Assembly: GCA_947095585.1 (NCBI GenBank)
Contig: OX352761.1
Location: 86,990,419-87,054,418 of the forward strand
Source: Nephrocerus scutellatus
Taxonomy: Eukaryota > Arthropoda > Insecta > Diptera > Pipunculidae
Direction: 5' to 3'
Length of the DNA stretch: 64,000 nucleotides
This document shows positions 44,645 to 55,960 of the stretch, piece after piece. A program made the position numbers and the translations under genes. Every line of letters begins with the position of its first letter. Positions within the stretch are counted from its first letter, which is position 1. Below the pieces are notes generated by a model. The model did no database searches, had not been told where the DNA came from, and saw only the letters and a list, made by a program, of their open reading frames with translations.

Positions 44645-45330
44645 CAAAATCCGTTCCCTGCTAATGACCATATCCCAGATACGACCAGACACCAGAAACA
44701 ACTACGGTCAAGCCATAGGACTCGCACTAAATGTAGGGAGAGTAAGTCTTGAGGCTGAGATGTCTGACGTAGAAGAGAAATGGACACGCCTTAAGCATAC
44801 TGTCATTAGTACTGCTGACTTCATCTTAGGCAGTAGTCGTAGAGATCGGAACAACTGGTTCGATGAAGAATGTAAGCTAGCGATAAGAATGTAAGAATGT
44901 TGCGTACCGATCAATGCAACAATCTCATAGAACGCGAAGAATATATATATATAGAAGAATAGAAGATGAATTTAAAGAGTTCAGAAGATATGAAAAAACA
45001 GATCACGGGCGAAAAAAGCTGCCTGTGAGAAGAATCTCATCCGTGAACTAGAACAGTAAAGAGAGCGAGGACCGCACCAGGCGCGGAAGTTCTACCAATG
45101 AGTCCGCGGTATGACGCAATATACACCGCGTTGCACATACTGCAAAGACAAAGAGGATAATCTGATCGCCGATCTCAAACGCATCTTAGAGCGTTGGGGA
45201 GAGCACTTTCATGAATTGGAGGCTACACCAATGACCGAAGATCACACCATGCTGCCGCCACCAAACATAGACGAAGTTAAGAGCGATTAATCAGTTCAAA
45301 AATAATAAGGCCCCGGGATCAGGAAGTTTC
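44645..45330 (+). pseudogene. LINE fragment (RTE-like), endonuclease-RT linker, plus strand
   Basis: Encodes ILGSSRRDRNNWFDEEC, then a basic linker, a CTYCKDKEDNLI-like segment and EVK...NNKAPGSG at the RT start. All are in broken frames. The same region is present in inverted orientation at 46765-47323 in better condition. The RT core is absent: the sequence passes to a 3'-end piece at about 45330-45450. Confidence 0.7.
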
Positions 45331-45377
45331 ATGAACTCATGAAAGTGCAAGTATGGGAGGAAGAAACGATGCCGAAA

Positions 45378-45575
45378 TCGGACCGGTGGAGAGATTTTTT
45401 GCGGAAGGCCAGGACAGGACATCGGTTGTAGAGGCAAATATGATGGTGATGAATGACCATATTCCAGAATTTCCATAGGAACAAGTCTTATCATCATCAT
45501 ATTTGGCTCTACAACCGGGGTCCGTTCCTGGGCTCCCGCAAAAAGTCTCTCCACCGGTCCCGATTTCGAGCTGAT
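45378..45575. repeat. Inverted repeat joining two LINE 3' ends tail to tail
   Basis: The left arm (about 45376-45450: GACCGGTGGAGAGA, GGTTGTAGAGGCAAATATGA) is complementary to the right arm (about 45488-45570: TCATATTTGGCTCTACAACC, GTCTCTCCACCGGTC). The centre (45453-45489) holds a piece of the 118-bp satellite found at 47285-47875. The hairpin could form a stem of about 80 bp with mismatches. Confidence 0.75.
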
Positions 45576-46060
45576 GTCATCCAGTTTGGCATCCCTAAAC
45601 TCTGGCGTCCTGGTCTACGCCATCCTTTCAGCATAGGCTTGGCCAGCCTCGCTGTCGTGTTTCATAAATCCTACCGCAAAGGACTTTCCGAGCAGGATCC
45701 TCTTCGCTCATGCGAGCTAGGTGTCCTGCCTACCGGAGCCTGCCAAGCTTAATTTTCTTCACGATGTCGACATCGCGGTAACGCTCGTAGATCTCATCAT
45801 TATAGAGTCTCCGAAATCGTCCTACCTCACATATGGGGACAACAATTCTCCGTAAGACTTTTCTCGAACGCGGCTAAGAGGTCAGAATGCCTTTTGCTAA
45901 GCACCCAAGTTTCAGATCCATATGTCTGCGTAAGCCAGTATCTGAATGGACTTATAGAGGATTGTTCCTCTCGCCATTATGTCAGAGTCTCGGATCACTT
46001 TCTCCAACGCCAGGTTGAAGAGGACGCAGGCCAGTCCATCCCCTTATCGGAGCCCGTTAT
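45490..46060 (-). pseudogene. LINE fragment (RTE-like), RT C-terminal region, minus strand
   Basis: On the minus strand it encodes a C-terminal RT segment with the order expected of these LINEs: GLACVLFNLALEKVIRDSD, then YADI-like catalytic remnants, RYRDVDIVKKIKLGRL and WAG/H-R-like sequence near 45700. Several stops are present. With 46765-47323 it is probably one minus-strand LINE from which the RT core is missing. Confidence 0.6.
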
Positions 46061-46620
46061 AGATGTTGAATGGGCTTTTTTTTTATATTTAAACTTATTG
46101 CCAAGGGAATACTCCCTGAATGACTTGCGCCACGGCAATAAGGTGGGCTAAGCCCTTTATTAAAATTAAGAATTAAATCGGAGAAATGTGATTTACAATA
46201 TCTCACATTTATCACGTTTGTAGCCGGTTTCAAAATATTTTCTCGGAATTCTCCCTGATTCATTGAAAAAAGCAATACGGAAAAAAAACGATCACGAAAC
46301 TAAAACGTCAAAATGTCGTATAAACGTCCAAATGTTTGAATGAATGGATCATGGTCAAGGAAAACTACAAAAAACCTTGACCAAGAAAATATTACAAATA
46401 AAATGACATACGTAAGCCTTCAAAATTCTTGGAACCTCCATTGAAAATTCGGTCTTTTAGGAACTAGCTGACTTCTTTCTTGAATGCCCACAACTTGACA
46501 GTGAATTGTACCGGATTCGTTTGTAGTACCAGGCCTAACAAACGAAAAAGGCACGGACAGCTATCGAGCCGATAAGCTCCAGCGTCAAATTTTGCACCAA
46601 GGATGAGCGAAAAAGCTGGA
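46061..46620. other. Unclassified segment
   Basis: About 560 bp with no coding region. GCCCACCTTATTGCCGTGGC-type sequence (near 46130-46150) is partly complementary to TTATTGCCAAGGG near 46100. It could be a small non-autonomous DNA element, but no terminal repeats or target duplication are evident. Confidence 0.4.
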
Positions 46621-46764
46621 CTCAAAATGAGCTCTTGAAGATTCTCTGCTTGACCAATTTCACCAGAGAAACCTCTAATTCAGGCCTTTGATTAAGATTT
46701 GTAAATTTGGTTCTTTGTTTAAAATTTTTAAATTTAAAAAACAAAAAAAATAAAATCAGTTCCG

Positions 46765-47284
46765 CTGGGATCCCATCAGATCCCGGAGCCTTATTATTTT
46801 TGAGCCGATTTATCGCTCTGCTAACTTTGTCTATGCTTGGTGGCGGCAGCATATTATATTCTTCGCTCATTGGTGGAGCCTCCAATTCTCCAGTTAGCTG
46901 GCCATTTATTAACTCATGAAAGTGCTCTTCCCATCGCTCTAAGATGCCTTTAAGATCGGCGATCAGATTACCCTCTTTGTCCTTGCAGTGTGTGCAACGC
47001 GGTGTATATTGCGTCATACCGCGGACCCTTTGGTAGAACTTCCGCGCCTGGTGCGGTCCTTGCTCGCTGTACTGTTCCAGTTCACGGACGAGATTCTTCT
47101 CCCAGGCTGCTTTCTTTCGCCGGTGAACTGTTTTTTCATATCTTCTGAGCTCTTTATATTCATATTCGCGTGCCCGCGTTCTATGAGATTGTTGCATTGC
47201 TCCGTACGCAACATTCTTACGTTCAGTCGCTAACTTACATTCGTCATCGAACCAGTCGTTCCGATCTCTACGACTACTGCCTAA
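46765..47284 (-). pseudogene. LINE fragment (RTE-like), endonuclease-RT linker, minus strand
   Basis: Open on the minus strand from 47323 to 46622. It encodes LGSSRRDRNDWFDDECKLAT, a basic coiled linker, CTHCKDKEGNLIADLKGIL, and RLKNNKAPGSDGIPAELI, the first conserved RT block. Beyond about 46765 the frame reads A/T-rich unrelated sequence, so the RT is lost there. At its 5' side the fragment stops at 47284, where satellite begins. It lies inverted relative to 44645-45330. Confidence 0.78.
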
Positions 47285-47875
47285 GATGGATGAACAAGTC
47301 TTATAGTCGCATCTTATTTCCACACACCGAATTTAATACAAATCGCTTGAGAAATGGCTTAGTTCCCAAAATTCCCGGTTCATAATATCCATATCCCAGA
47401 AATTTCATAGGAACAAGTCTTATAGTCGCATGTTAGTCCTACACACAGAATTTCAGGCTAATCGCTTGAGAAGTTGCTTAATTCCCAAAATTCCAGACCT
47501 TAATGACCATACCCCAAAAAATTGCTTAGTTCCCAAAACTCAAGACCCTATTGGCCATTTCCCAGAATTTCCATAGAAACAAGTCTTATAGTAGCATCTT
47601 AGTCCTACATGCTGAATTTCATACTAATCGCTTGAGAAATGGCTTAGTTCCTAATATTCCAGTCCATAACGGCCATATCCCAGAATTGCCACAGAAACAA
47701 AGCCTACAGTCGCATCATAGTCCTACATAACGAATTTCATACAAATCGCTTGAGAAATGGCTTAGTTCTCTAAATTCCGGACCCTAATGGCCAGATCCCA
47801 GAATTTCCACAAGAACAAGTCTTATGGTCGCTAGTTAGTCCTACAAACCGAATTTCATACGAATCGCTTAAGATT
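47285..47875. repeat. 118-bp satellite, about five monomers
   Basis: TCGCTTGAGAA recurs at about 47343, 47462, 47628, 47746 and 47864. Intervals are 119, 166, 118 and 118 bp, the long one holding an extra partial unit. Monomers share GGAACAAGTCTTATAGTCGC and CCCAGAATTTCCATAG blocks. A lone piece occurs at 45453-45489 between the inverted LINE fragments. Confidence 0.88.
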
Positions 47876-48190
47876 TGAGAACGAAGAGTATGAGTATGAT
47901 GACTATTGTCAATTGACCAATATTGCTAAACAGATTTATTTTATTTTTAAATTCTCTCTGCTCTTTGACCATTTCCACAGATAAAATATCTTCAAATTTT
48001 CCATTCTGAGAAAACGGTTGCATTATTGCAGGTAGAGGCCTGGTGATTAAGACTTCCTTTGAAACATAGGTTTGGTTGTCCATTGTTATGGTTGTTTTGT
48101 GATGTTTGATGATGAATGTGCCGGCTAGTTTCACTTCTACGTTATCAATTAGGATGCTGCCATTATATTGGTTTAAAATTTAAGGAGATC
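47868..48190 (-). pseudogene. Errantiviral env fragment, C-terminal
   Basis: Open on the minus strand from 48134 to 47868, with env-like codons up to about 48190. It resembles the G env C-terminus (LPAIMQP and ILSVEMVKE here, LPAILQP and VLSLEMIKE in G) and ends in a membrane anchor (NIGQLTIVIILILFVLKS). The rest of this element is gone on both sides. Its divergence from G shows it comes from a different errantivirus insertion. Confidence 0.72.
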
Positions 48191-48322
48191 AACGTGCGGC
48201 GACTGTACATTAAAATTATAGTTTCCTTTTATATTAATTCCATCGTCCACCTGTAGTAATCTCCGAAGGGTTGACCTGGATTTCTGCAGGGCGTTGATGG
48301 TCTTACGGGCTAAATAATAGAA

Positions 48323-50925
48323 GTGAACAGACAATTGTTAATCATTTCCATTACATTGTGCGATAACGTGCAGATAGCTGGTGCATCATACTTCTTGAGC
48401 GAGCATAATGGTCGACGTAGCGTGCAGGAATATATACCGCTTATATCTGGCCGAAGTGCGGCAAGCAGTTTAGCTAGCATCGTGGTGCCACACGCAGAGC
48501 ATCAGGTGTTAGTCGCCATAGGATGTTACTATGACAGCGACGTATGCAGAGCAGGAGCAGAAGAGCAGTGCATCCATGTCGTCAGCCGTGCTTTGTTGGC
48601 GACAACCCTCATTAATGTGCAGTGCAGAACAAGAGCGAGCACCGGGGCAAGAGCATTACAAGACAACGGAAATATTAATTTAGTCACCGAGCAGTGCGTC
48701 CAGCGGATATTATTTCGAATAACATCCAGAAGTTTTAATGCAGTGCGAGCAGTGTGCAACGACCATCCGATGGAACATAGCGCCATCACAAGAAATGTCT
48801 ACATGGACGACATGTTGACCGGAGCTGACAGTGAAGAAGAAGCGACACAATTGTGCAGAGAGATCATCTCATCTCTAAGAGCTGGAGGATTTGAGCTTAA
48901 CAAATTCATGTCACCGAGCAAAGAAGTGCTGGCAGAGCTTTGCCAAACATCGAGCAGCAATACAGAGCTGCTATTAGAAGAGGATCAGCGCACATCCATT
49001 CTGGGGTTAGTTTGGAATCCCTCGAGCGATGAGATCCAGTTCAAGGTTAACTTGGAGCAGGCTAATCCGCCACTTTCCAAACGAGCTGTGGTCAGTGCAA
49101 TTCCGAAGCTGTGCGATCCAAATGGCTACATCGCACCAGTGGTGATCAGGGCTAAGATCATCATCCAGGATCTCTGGCGATCAGGCACAAAGTGCGACGA
49201 GCAGATACCCAAGGAAACAGAGCAAGAATGGAGCAGGTTCTATGAGGAGCTGTCGTGCCTAGCAGATGTGCGAGTGCCGAGATGGTTGGGCACTCAACGT
49301 GCGAGCAGAATGGAGATGCATGGTTATGCGAATGCGTCTGCAAGAGCTTATGCAGCCGTAATTTATGTGAGGACCACCTCCGTCACTGGTCAATCAACGT
49401 GCGAATTGTTGACTTCCAAGACTAGAGTGGCGCCGTTGAAAACCATATTCATTCCGAGGTTGGAACTATGTGCAGCCCACCTCTTGAGCAGATTAATGAG
49501 TTCTACAGTCGAAGCGTGCGAAATGCAGGGCGTGCCAATAACATTCTGGACGGACTCAACAATAGTGCTCCATTGGCTGAGCAAAATGCCATATGAGCTG
49601 AAGACATTCGTCGCCAATCGGGTGAGTGCCATTCACGATTTGACAGGAGGTCATAGCTGGAAACATGTCCTATCAGCCGACAATCCAGCAGATTTAGTAT
49701 TCAGAGGAATCGCATCCAAGGATTTACTCAACAAGAGCTTATGGTGGAGTGGGCCTTCCTGGCTCGAGCTCCCAGAAAAGCAATGGCCGAACGTGCATCC
49801 GACCATGAACATGCAGCAGAAAATCGGAGCAACCTCAGAAAAGAAGGCAGCCTTCATCGGCAGCATGAGACGCCTCTTTCCTACTTGCCTGAGCATCAAT
49901 GGCGAGAGCTTACTGGAGCGGAGATCATCGTTACGGAGCGTGCTGAGTGTGACAGCCTGCGTCCTCAGATTTGTGCGAAGGTGCAAAAAGGAAACCCAGC
50001 TACCCAGCCATGATTTTATATCACCCTTGGAGCGAGAGCAAACGTTGGAATACTGGGTGCAGACAACGCAACAAGGTGCATATCGCCATGAGCTAGAGCA
50101 ACTAGGAAGAGAATCATCGGTGCACAGTGCGAGCAGCATCAACACTCTTACTCCATTCATAGATGGTAAGGGGGTACTGAGAGTAGGAGGGCGATTGCAG
50201 AATTCATAGCTGTCATATGAGAATATTCACCCAATTATTCTCCCAGCGAAGAGCAGATTGAGCCAGCTTCTCATTAGAGAGGCACATTTAAAGACGTTGC
50301 ATGGTGGTGTACAACTCTGCATGCAGTACATCAGACAACATTTATGGATAACCGGACTCCGCCGTGCAATTAAAACACACATTGTGCGCTGTGTCATCTG
50401 TTTCCGCCAGAAGCAGACAGTCGTCGAGCAGCTTATGGGCAATCTTCCTGAAGATCGTGTGCAGCCAGCAAGAGCATTTAAGCATAGCGGTGTAGATCAA
50501 GGCCAGAGCAGGCCGATGTAAAATCATCGAAAAGGGATACATCGCACTATTCGTGTGCATGGCAACGAAAGCGGTGCATTTCGAGCTTGTGAGCGACCAG
50601 ACGACAGGAGCACTTCTAGCTGCCTTCCAGAGATTCACAGGACGACGTGGGAGATGTGCAGTACTATGAAGCGATAGCGCGACAACGTTCGTGGGTGCCA
50701 ACAACGAGCTAAGGAAAGCAGCAGAGCTATGGAGAAATCACATTGTGCAGGAGAAAATTTGTGCAATGGGAATAGGACAATAGGACGGGTAATTGCAGTC
50801 CACCAGGGCGAAGATGGACTTGTGCGAAGTGCGGACGTGCGATTAGAGCATACGAGCTTAAGACGTCCGGTGCAGAAGCTGTGCGTGCTACGCATGGACA
50901 ACCAACCAGCGGAGCGGTGTTGAAC
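48323..50925 (+). pseudogene. BEL/Pao pol: protease remnant, RT, RNase H, integrase, DUF5641-like end
   Basis: The longest frame is 48323-50208. Around 48590-48700 a BEL-type protease is recognisable (ALLATTLINVQCRT, NINLVTEQCVQRI), but the catalytic Asp-Ser-Gly reads DNGN. The first half of RT is deleted, and the frame resumes just before the catalytic VYMDDMLTGAD (near 48800). RNase H-like sequence has FWTDSTIVLHWL (near 49550). A TAG at 50206-50208 precedes the integrase zinc domain (HGGVQLCMQYIRQ, CVICFRQKQ), which stays in frame to 50521. The integrase core (KAVHFELVSD, SDSATTFVGAN) is frameshifted and cut before the C-terminal segment at 50780-50925. The first 90 codons are unassigned. 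Confidence 0.85.
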
Positions 50926-50947
50926 CAGAGGCTTCAATGGGGGGAGT

Positions 50948-51760
50948 GTTAGAAATTCATAGTGATTGCCCCACCGTGCCGGAGTCACATTTCACCCCAT
51001 GGTGCACAGAGAAAGAGGAAGAGCAATAATCAAGATAAATTTCAGTGCGCAACAACGAGCGATGAAGATGTACCAGCCACACGGCTGAACATCACGCCAT
51101 GCTGGTACAGCCAAAACATTCTCTATAGAAAGCCCAACTGTTCCGATCGTACACAGATGCATGCTTAGATTCATCCAAAACGTATTTGTATTAGAAATCA
51201 ACTAAAGAGCAAAATCCATATAAAATTTTTCTGTTTCCCACTACCACATCTTAAGTTTCTCGCTCTTTGCGACTACTTATTTTTTGTACACTATATTCAC
51301 ATCCCACAAACACAGATGCGTTTTGGATGGGTTTCTCTATAGAGTTGGGCTTTCTATAGAGAAGGTTTTGGGTACAGCTATCCATTCCTGTTTGTATGCA
51401 TCACCCCATATTACAGTGCTACGCTGCCAGCACGCAATATGCGCTATATGTGTGTGTGCTATACACCAGACAATGACTATAAAGCCGATCACGCCATACG
51501 AGCATGGCTATGTGCTCTTGTGCATGCTGCGCTGCTCTCACCACTCACTGCATACAAAAGGTGGTGGTTTTGGTGCCACAGAACGAGCAGAGCCGACTGC
51601 GCAATAAATTGGGCAAATATACAGAAAACATTCGTTTGAGCACTCGACCAGGGCGGTCGACATCAACAACTTACCTTTGAGCATTCAACGTGAGCAGACA
51701 TGCAGGTTTTATTCAGTGCGATTTTTTTGTGCCTTCTAAATAAAATACAGTCCACTTTTA
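50948..51760 (+). repeat. Putative 3' LTR of the BEL element, rearranged
   Basis: Starts TGTTAGAAATTC right after the polypurine tract, and an AATAAAATAC polyadenylation-type signal lies near 51738. The end is not defined. Two imperfect inverted arms, 51110-51196 and 51288-51378, share CTCTATAGAAAGCCCAACT (the second arm in reverse complement), so an internal inverted duplication has occurred. Confidence 0.6.
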
Positions 51761-51769
51761 TATTGATAG

Positions 51770-52470
51770 ATTAAATTGTTCGTTTTTTAATTTTATCATT
51801 TAACTGAGCTATTGAACACTTTCTATAGAGATTTTAGTAAAAAAAAATCACATGTTTAAATTTTTGTTGTAGGTAGACTTAAAATATAAATGATTGTTGA
51901 AAGATTTGAAGCAATTTTTTCTTCAAAATTAATATAAGGCATATTTTCTTTGTCTAATATTTCTTTTGTAATATTAACTTCGGTAAGAATTTACTACTCC
52001 GGTGCTGGCCTTCTATCTAATGATCCTGCCCGAATCGTCGTATTATTACTATACTAGTTTAATGCCCGTCGTGCCTTGGCACGAACATTTTAATACTTTA
52101 ATTATACACATAATTTGTATATGCAAATACCTACTGATAGCAAAGTTTTGTTAATTTGTTCTTCAGAATTTTCAATCTGATCTTCAATAATTTATGATCG
52201 ACTTCAATTTGATCTTTGCCATCAATATTTGCATAAATTATGCTCTATATCTTTGTTGAAAATTGCTAAATTAGAAAAAGCAAAAAAAATCAACAAAATT
52301 TACTGCAACAAATTAACAAATCAGTTTTCAAATGATTTTGTTCCTCATTTGTTGAATTGGTATTTGCTTACTTGCTGTTATAGTTTACAGTGCAAAAAAA
52401 ACAAAATTGAAAAAAAAAATTTAAACAAAAAATCATAGTAACCTTTAAGCGCTTTAACCTTTAACACAAA
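51770..52470. other. A/T-rich unclassified spacer with a short hairpin
   Basis: No coding sequence. A perfect 7-bp stem with a 2-base loop, TCGTGCCTTGGCACGA, lies at 52069-52084 just after ACTATACTAGTTTAATGCCC. This resembles sub-terminal hairpins of Helentron-type elements, but no second terminus is visible. The rest is low-complexity A/T sequence. Confidence 0.4.
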
Positions 52471-52479
52471 CATTTTTGT

Positions 52480-53145
52480 TTAATTATTATATGAAAAATG
52501 AGCTACTAGGATGCGGCTGTGTTTGCAGTGCCTCGAACTCGTTGATCGCATTGCTTGCGATTGTAACTGTTGACTCGATGACTGCGTTAATGCTGACGGC
52601 AGCTGATGGCTCGTCGACTGCGTTGATGTTTGAGCGTTCAATTTGTCTTCGGTAAAGAAAGCTGGCTTTAACCGGTCTATTGATATTTTTGAAGTTCGGT
52701 TGTTTAGCTGGATGACAAAATACTTTTCATGACGCCTAATCATTTCAAACGGACCATCGTAAGGTTGTTGAAGAGCTGAGCGAATAGCATCGTGTCTTAC
52801 AAAGACGTGAGTACACCGATGAATATCCTTATGTAGGAAAATGTCGTTTTTGCAAGGGGTGGCGAGACTCAAGTGTTGATGAAGAGTGGGGAGGAAGAGT
52901 GTCTCTAAAGTTTTGGCTATAGGAGATTGGCTTTTTAACGCTTTTAGTTTGCGTGCATTATGTGCATTTGTTGAGATGCCTTGCGTTTTTGGGCATGAAA
53001 TGATTTGTTGGTAATTTTGTCGAAAATTTTGCTGATAATATGGTTGATAGCTGGGTCTATTTTAATAATTAATATTACGCGATTGCGTAGAGGATCCAGT
53101 TCCATTGGCTAATGTCGTGGTTGTTGTTGTGGCTTCTTACTTAGG
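52480..53145 (-). pseudogene. Gypsy-type deletion relic: Gag-like sequence fused to integrase C-terminus
   Basis: Minus-strand 52872-52480 encodes an integrase C-terminal/GPY-type domain (THVFVRHDAIRSALQQPYDG, KISIDRLKPAFF) followed by a Q/S-rich tail. Directly upstream (53145-52873) is Q/N-rich sequence (YQPYYQQNFRQNYQQI) resembling a Gag C-terminus. Protease through integrase core would have been lost in one deletion. Element Q begins 10 bases to the right. Confidence 0.6.
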
Positions 53146-53155
53146 TTAATCACCT

Positions 53156-53988
53156 GTAACGAAGTTGATTTAAATCGACTAAGTCACACACCCTACAACT
53201 AATGTCCGAAACGTCCGTTCGTTCAAAACACAACATGCATATACGCACAACCGTACGGCACAAACAAAATGCAGCCAACAAACAGGCAGTCATACTGTGT
53301 CGTACACCGTACATACCATGCAGTCGACAAGACGTATATATACGCGACAGTATAGCGTATAATACATACCGGCTCGCATATATGGTTATGGTTGAATGTC
53401 GCTTATAAATTGCAAACACTGGTCCACATGTCATTACACAAGTATCTATTTGAATTTCACTTCGGTGATAAAACACCATAAAATTCCTAACTACTTATTA
53501 TTTTAAAGTAATGACATGGGGACCAGAAACACTAAGCAAACCGTCGAGAAATTACTGCGACCAGATCTCCGTCTCACCGTTCTGTACGAACAAATTGTAT
53601 AGGAAGGAATTTTTTCTTGCGAAACTACCAAGCTTTGACTGATATATATTCACTCTGCTTGGTGTTTTGCCATGCTAGTCCGACCAAGCAATACTTGGCC
53701 GTGTGCGACTGCTTGAGCTTTGAATGATTTATATTCACTCTGCTCACTCAGTTTCTTTGCACCGTTGAACAGGCACCGACTGTGTAGTGCTGCACTATTC
53801 GTACCGAAGTCTGAATACTCCCGGCATAGGTGACTCAGTGAGTCAGAGTGCTCAATTCAGTTTCACCACAGTTTTCGTACACTCGCCGAGGCACTGACTG
53901 ATCTTATATTCACTCTGCCTCGACGACCGTGTACACCGTCTGTACCGATGTACAAACGCCTGAGTCAATAGTGACACAATAGCTCTGC
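53156..53988 (+). repeat. Q 5' LTR, left part
   Basis: Begins TGTAACGAAG. It contains three of four copies of a motif around TATTCACTCTGC (near 53650, 53738 and 53912), and ends at the CTGC target duplication of S (53985-53988). Confidence 0.8.
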
Positions 53989-54619
53989 TGTAATGTAATG
54001 ATTTGTCTTAGTATGTTAGTGAGATGGCAGGATCGCCATGTAATAGTAAGGTAAAAGTAAGGTACTTATTTTACGTAGGATGTTGATGAGATGACAGGTT
54101 TGCCACGAAGTGTCAAGTAAAGTATGAGAGTGTAATTGCCAAGCAGTAAACTGCACTCAGCTTGCTTTGCAGTCAGGACCAAAAATCCCCAGCAAGGCGT
54201 GTAGAAAGAAAAAGATACGTTCGATCTGAATGTATAATTAACTCTGTCTTTTATAGTGAATCTAACAATGTAAGTTTCTTATCTACTAATAGAAAATATG
54301 TATTTAATAATGCAGTGCATCGTCATCGATGCACTTGAAATAGTTTTGTTATATACAATAGTGTGCTCATTATTGATGCACTTAAAATACTTATGCTATA
54401 GTAGGGCACGATGCAAATGCTCTACTTGTATGATTCATAGTGCACCGTGTCGGTGTTTGCCGAACGCGTGTGCTTTGTTTATCTTGTTATGTAATTTATG
54501 GTTTTGTGAGTGAGTGCGGTATTTGTATTGACATTTGGATTGTGCATTGGTGTCGTCATAAATTAGAGTTCTTTATTGTATTTATTTGGGTGGTGTGTAT
54601 CTTGTGGATATACACTACA
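53989..54619 (-). repeat. 3' LTR of S (631 bp)
   Basis: Pairs with 57630-58320. It is preceded on the minus strand by a purine run AAAGGGTAAGGG (54620-54631), the likely polypurine tract. An internal PBS-like GCAGGATCGCCA lies at 54027-54038. Confidence 0.88.
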
Positions 54620-54769
54620 CCCTTACCCTTTGAAAAAAAAAAATTTTTTATTTTGTATATAAAGAAAAAAATTTTGTGTATATATATTTTTTTTTTTTTT
54701 TGAATATGTAATAATATGTAATATGTAATAATGGAAAAATGCGTTAAATTTAATTATATAAGTTGGTAG

Positions 54770-55960
54770 TTAGCTTAGGCTAGGTTTGTACAATTTCATT
54801 TGATTATTATGTAGTATGGTTATTATGCCGTTTTGGTTTATACTAGTATTTACACCTTTCTTATCTACCACTGTATATGGTCATTTATATGGACTTTGGT
54901 TTTTTCTCCTATTTTCTACTTTTACTAATACTAGGTCTCCTATATTTATGTTTAATTTATTAGTATTACTGTCTAATGTTCTTTTCATTTTTACTTTAGT
55001 GGTTAAATATTTTGCACGGTTTAGTGCTGTATTGAGTCTTACTCTTAGTTCGTTTGAATAATCGTTAAAATTGTATATTTTGTTATCGTTTTTGTATTTA
55101 TCTGAGGGTAGTCTTGCTAGTTTGCCGTAGATGAGTTCATATGGCGTGTAGCCTGTGTCGATATGTGGAGTTGTGTTGTATGCGAAGGTAAAGTATGGTA
55201 TCCATTTGTCCCATTCATTGTCGTTGACAAAAGTCAAAAGGAATTCGTTAAGTACTCTGTGGTTACGTTCGAGTGCTCCTATTGTTTGGTGATGGTATGG
55301 TGTGGAAAATGTTTGTTTTATTTCTAGTAGTGCACAGATATTTCTTAGTAGTTCGTTAGTGAATTCTGTCCCGTTGTCCGATTTGAGTACCTTAAAGTGT
55401 CCATATTTTAAAATAAATTGTTCGACTATTGTTTTTGCTGTGGATGTCGCGTCCTTAGAGGTCATTGGGTGTGCAACTACGAATTTCGTCAGTTCGCATT
55501 GCATTGTCAGAATATATCTAAAATCATTTGAGATTCTTAATGGTCCTACTGTGTCTATTGATACTACTTCGAAACTAGTGTTAGGAGTGTCTGTTACTGT
55601 TAGAGGTTCTTTTGTATGCTTTGTCTGTTTGTTTCTAGCACAGAGATCGCAATTAGTTATAAATTTCTTAACCATTTGGGCCAAGTTTTTCCAGTTATAT
55701 CTTTGTTTAAGTTTGATAATTGTTTTTCTGACTCCGAGATGTCCGCCATGTGTTGAATTATGAAATTCGTCAATTAGTTTGTATTTTGTTAAATCGTCGT
55801 TTATTTGTTTGGGGGCGATATATATTAATATTTTTAGTTGAGGATTCCTGTTATTTATCTTTATATTTGCATATGCTTTCTTTAGTTCTTCTTTTGTGTA
55901 CACTTTAAATATATGATCGTCATATCCTAGCGCTAGGTTTTTGATATTTTCTTTTTCCAT
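54770..55960 (-). pseudogene. S integrase
   Basis: Open on the minus strand 55960-54881 (359 codons). It has an HHCC zinc region (EFHNSTHGGHLG, CDLCARNKQT), catalytic core Asp in SIDTVGP, Asp in KSDNGTEFTN and Glu in GALERNH, and C-terminal YNTTPHIDTGYTPYEL. A TGA at about 54880 interrupts the GPY-type C-terminal domain, whose codons continue to about 54770. It is in a different frame from RNase H (shift near 55940). The catalytic triad is complete, but the C-terminus is cut by one nonsense change. Confidence 0.85.

Larger units (their letters stand above)
48200..51760 (+). mobile_element. BEL/Pao-like LTR retrotransposon, 5' truncated
   Basis: Pol remains are followed by a polypurine tract (AATGGGGGGAGTG, 50935-50947) and a putative 3' LTR from 50948. 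No 5' LTR is present. The domain order PR, RT, RNase H, integrase and C-terminal DUF5641-like region is BEL/Pao type, where the pol order matches gypsy but the sequence is distinct. All coding parts are damaged. Confidence 0.85.

Noticed and set aside
49741..50013. ORFs overlapping the BEL pol frame in other frames and on the minus strand
   Set aside because: They are out-of-frame readings of the G/C-richer pol sequence without domain content.
51284..51639. Overlapping small ORFs with Cys/His residues
   Set aside because: They fall in the rearranged BEL LTR, lack a regular zinc pattern and have no homologue in the window.
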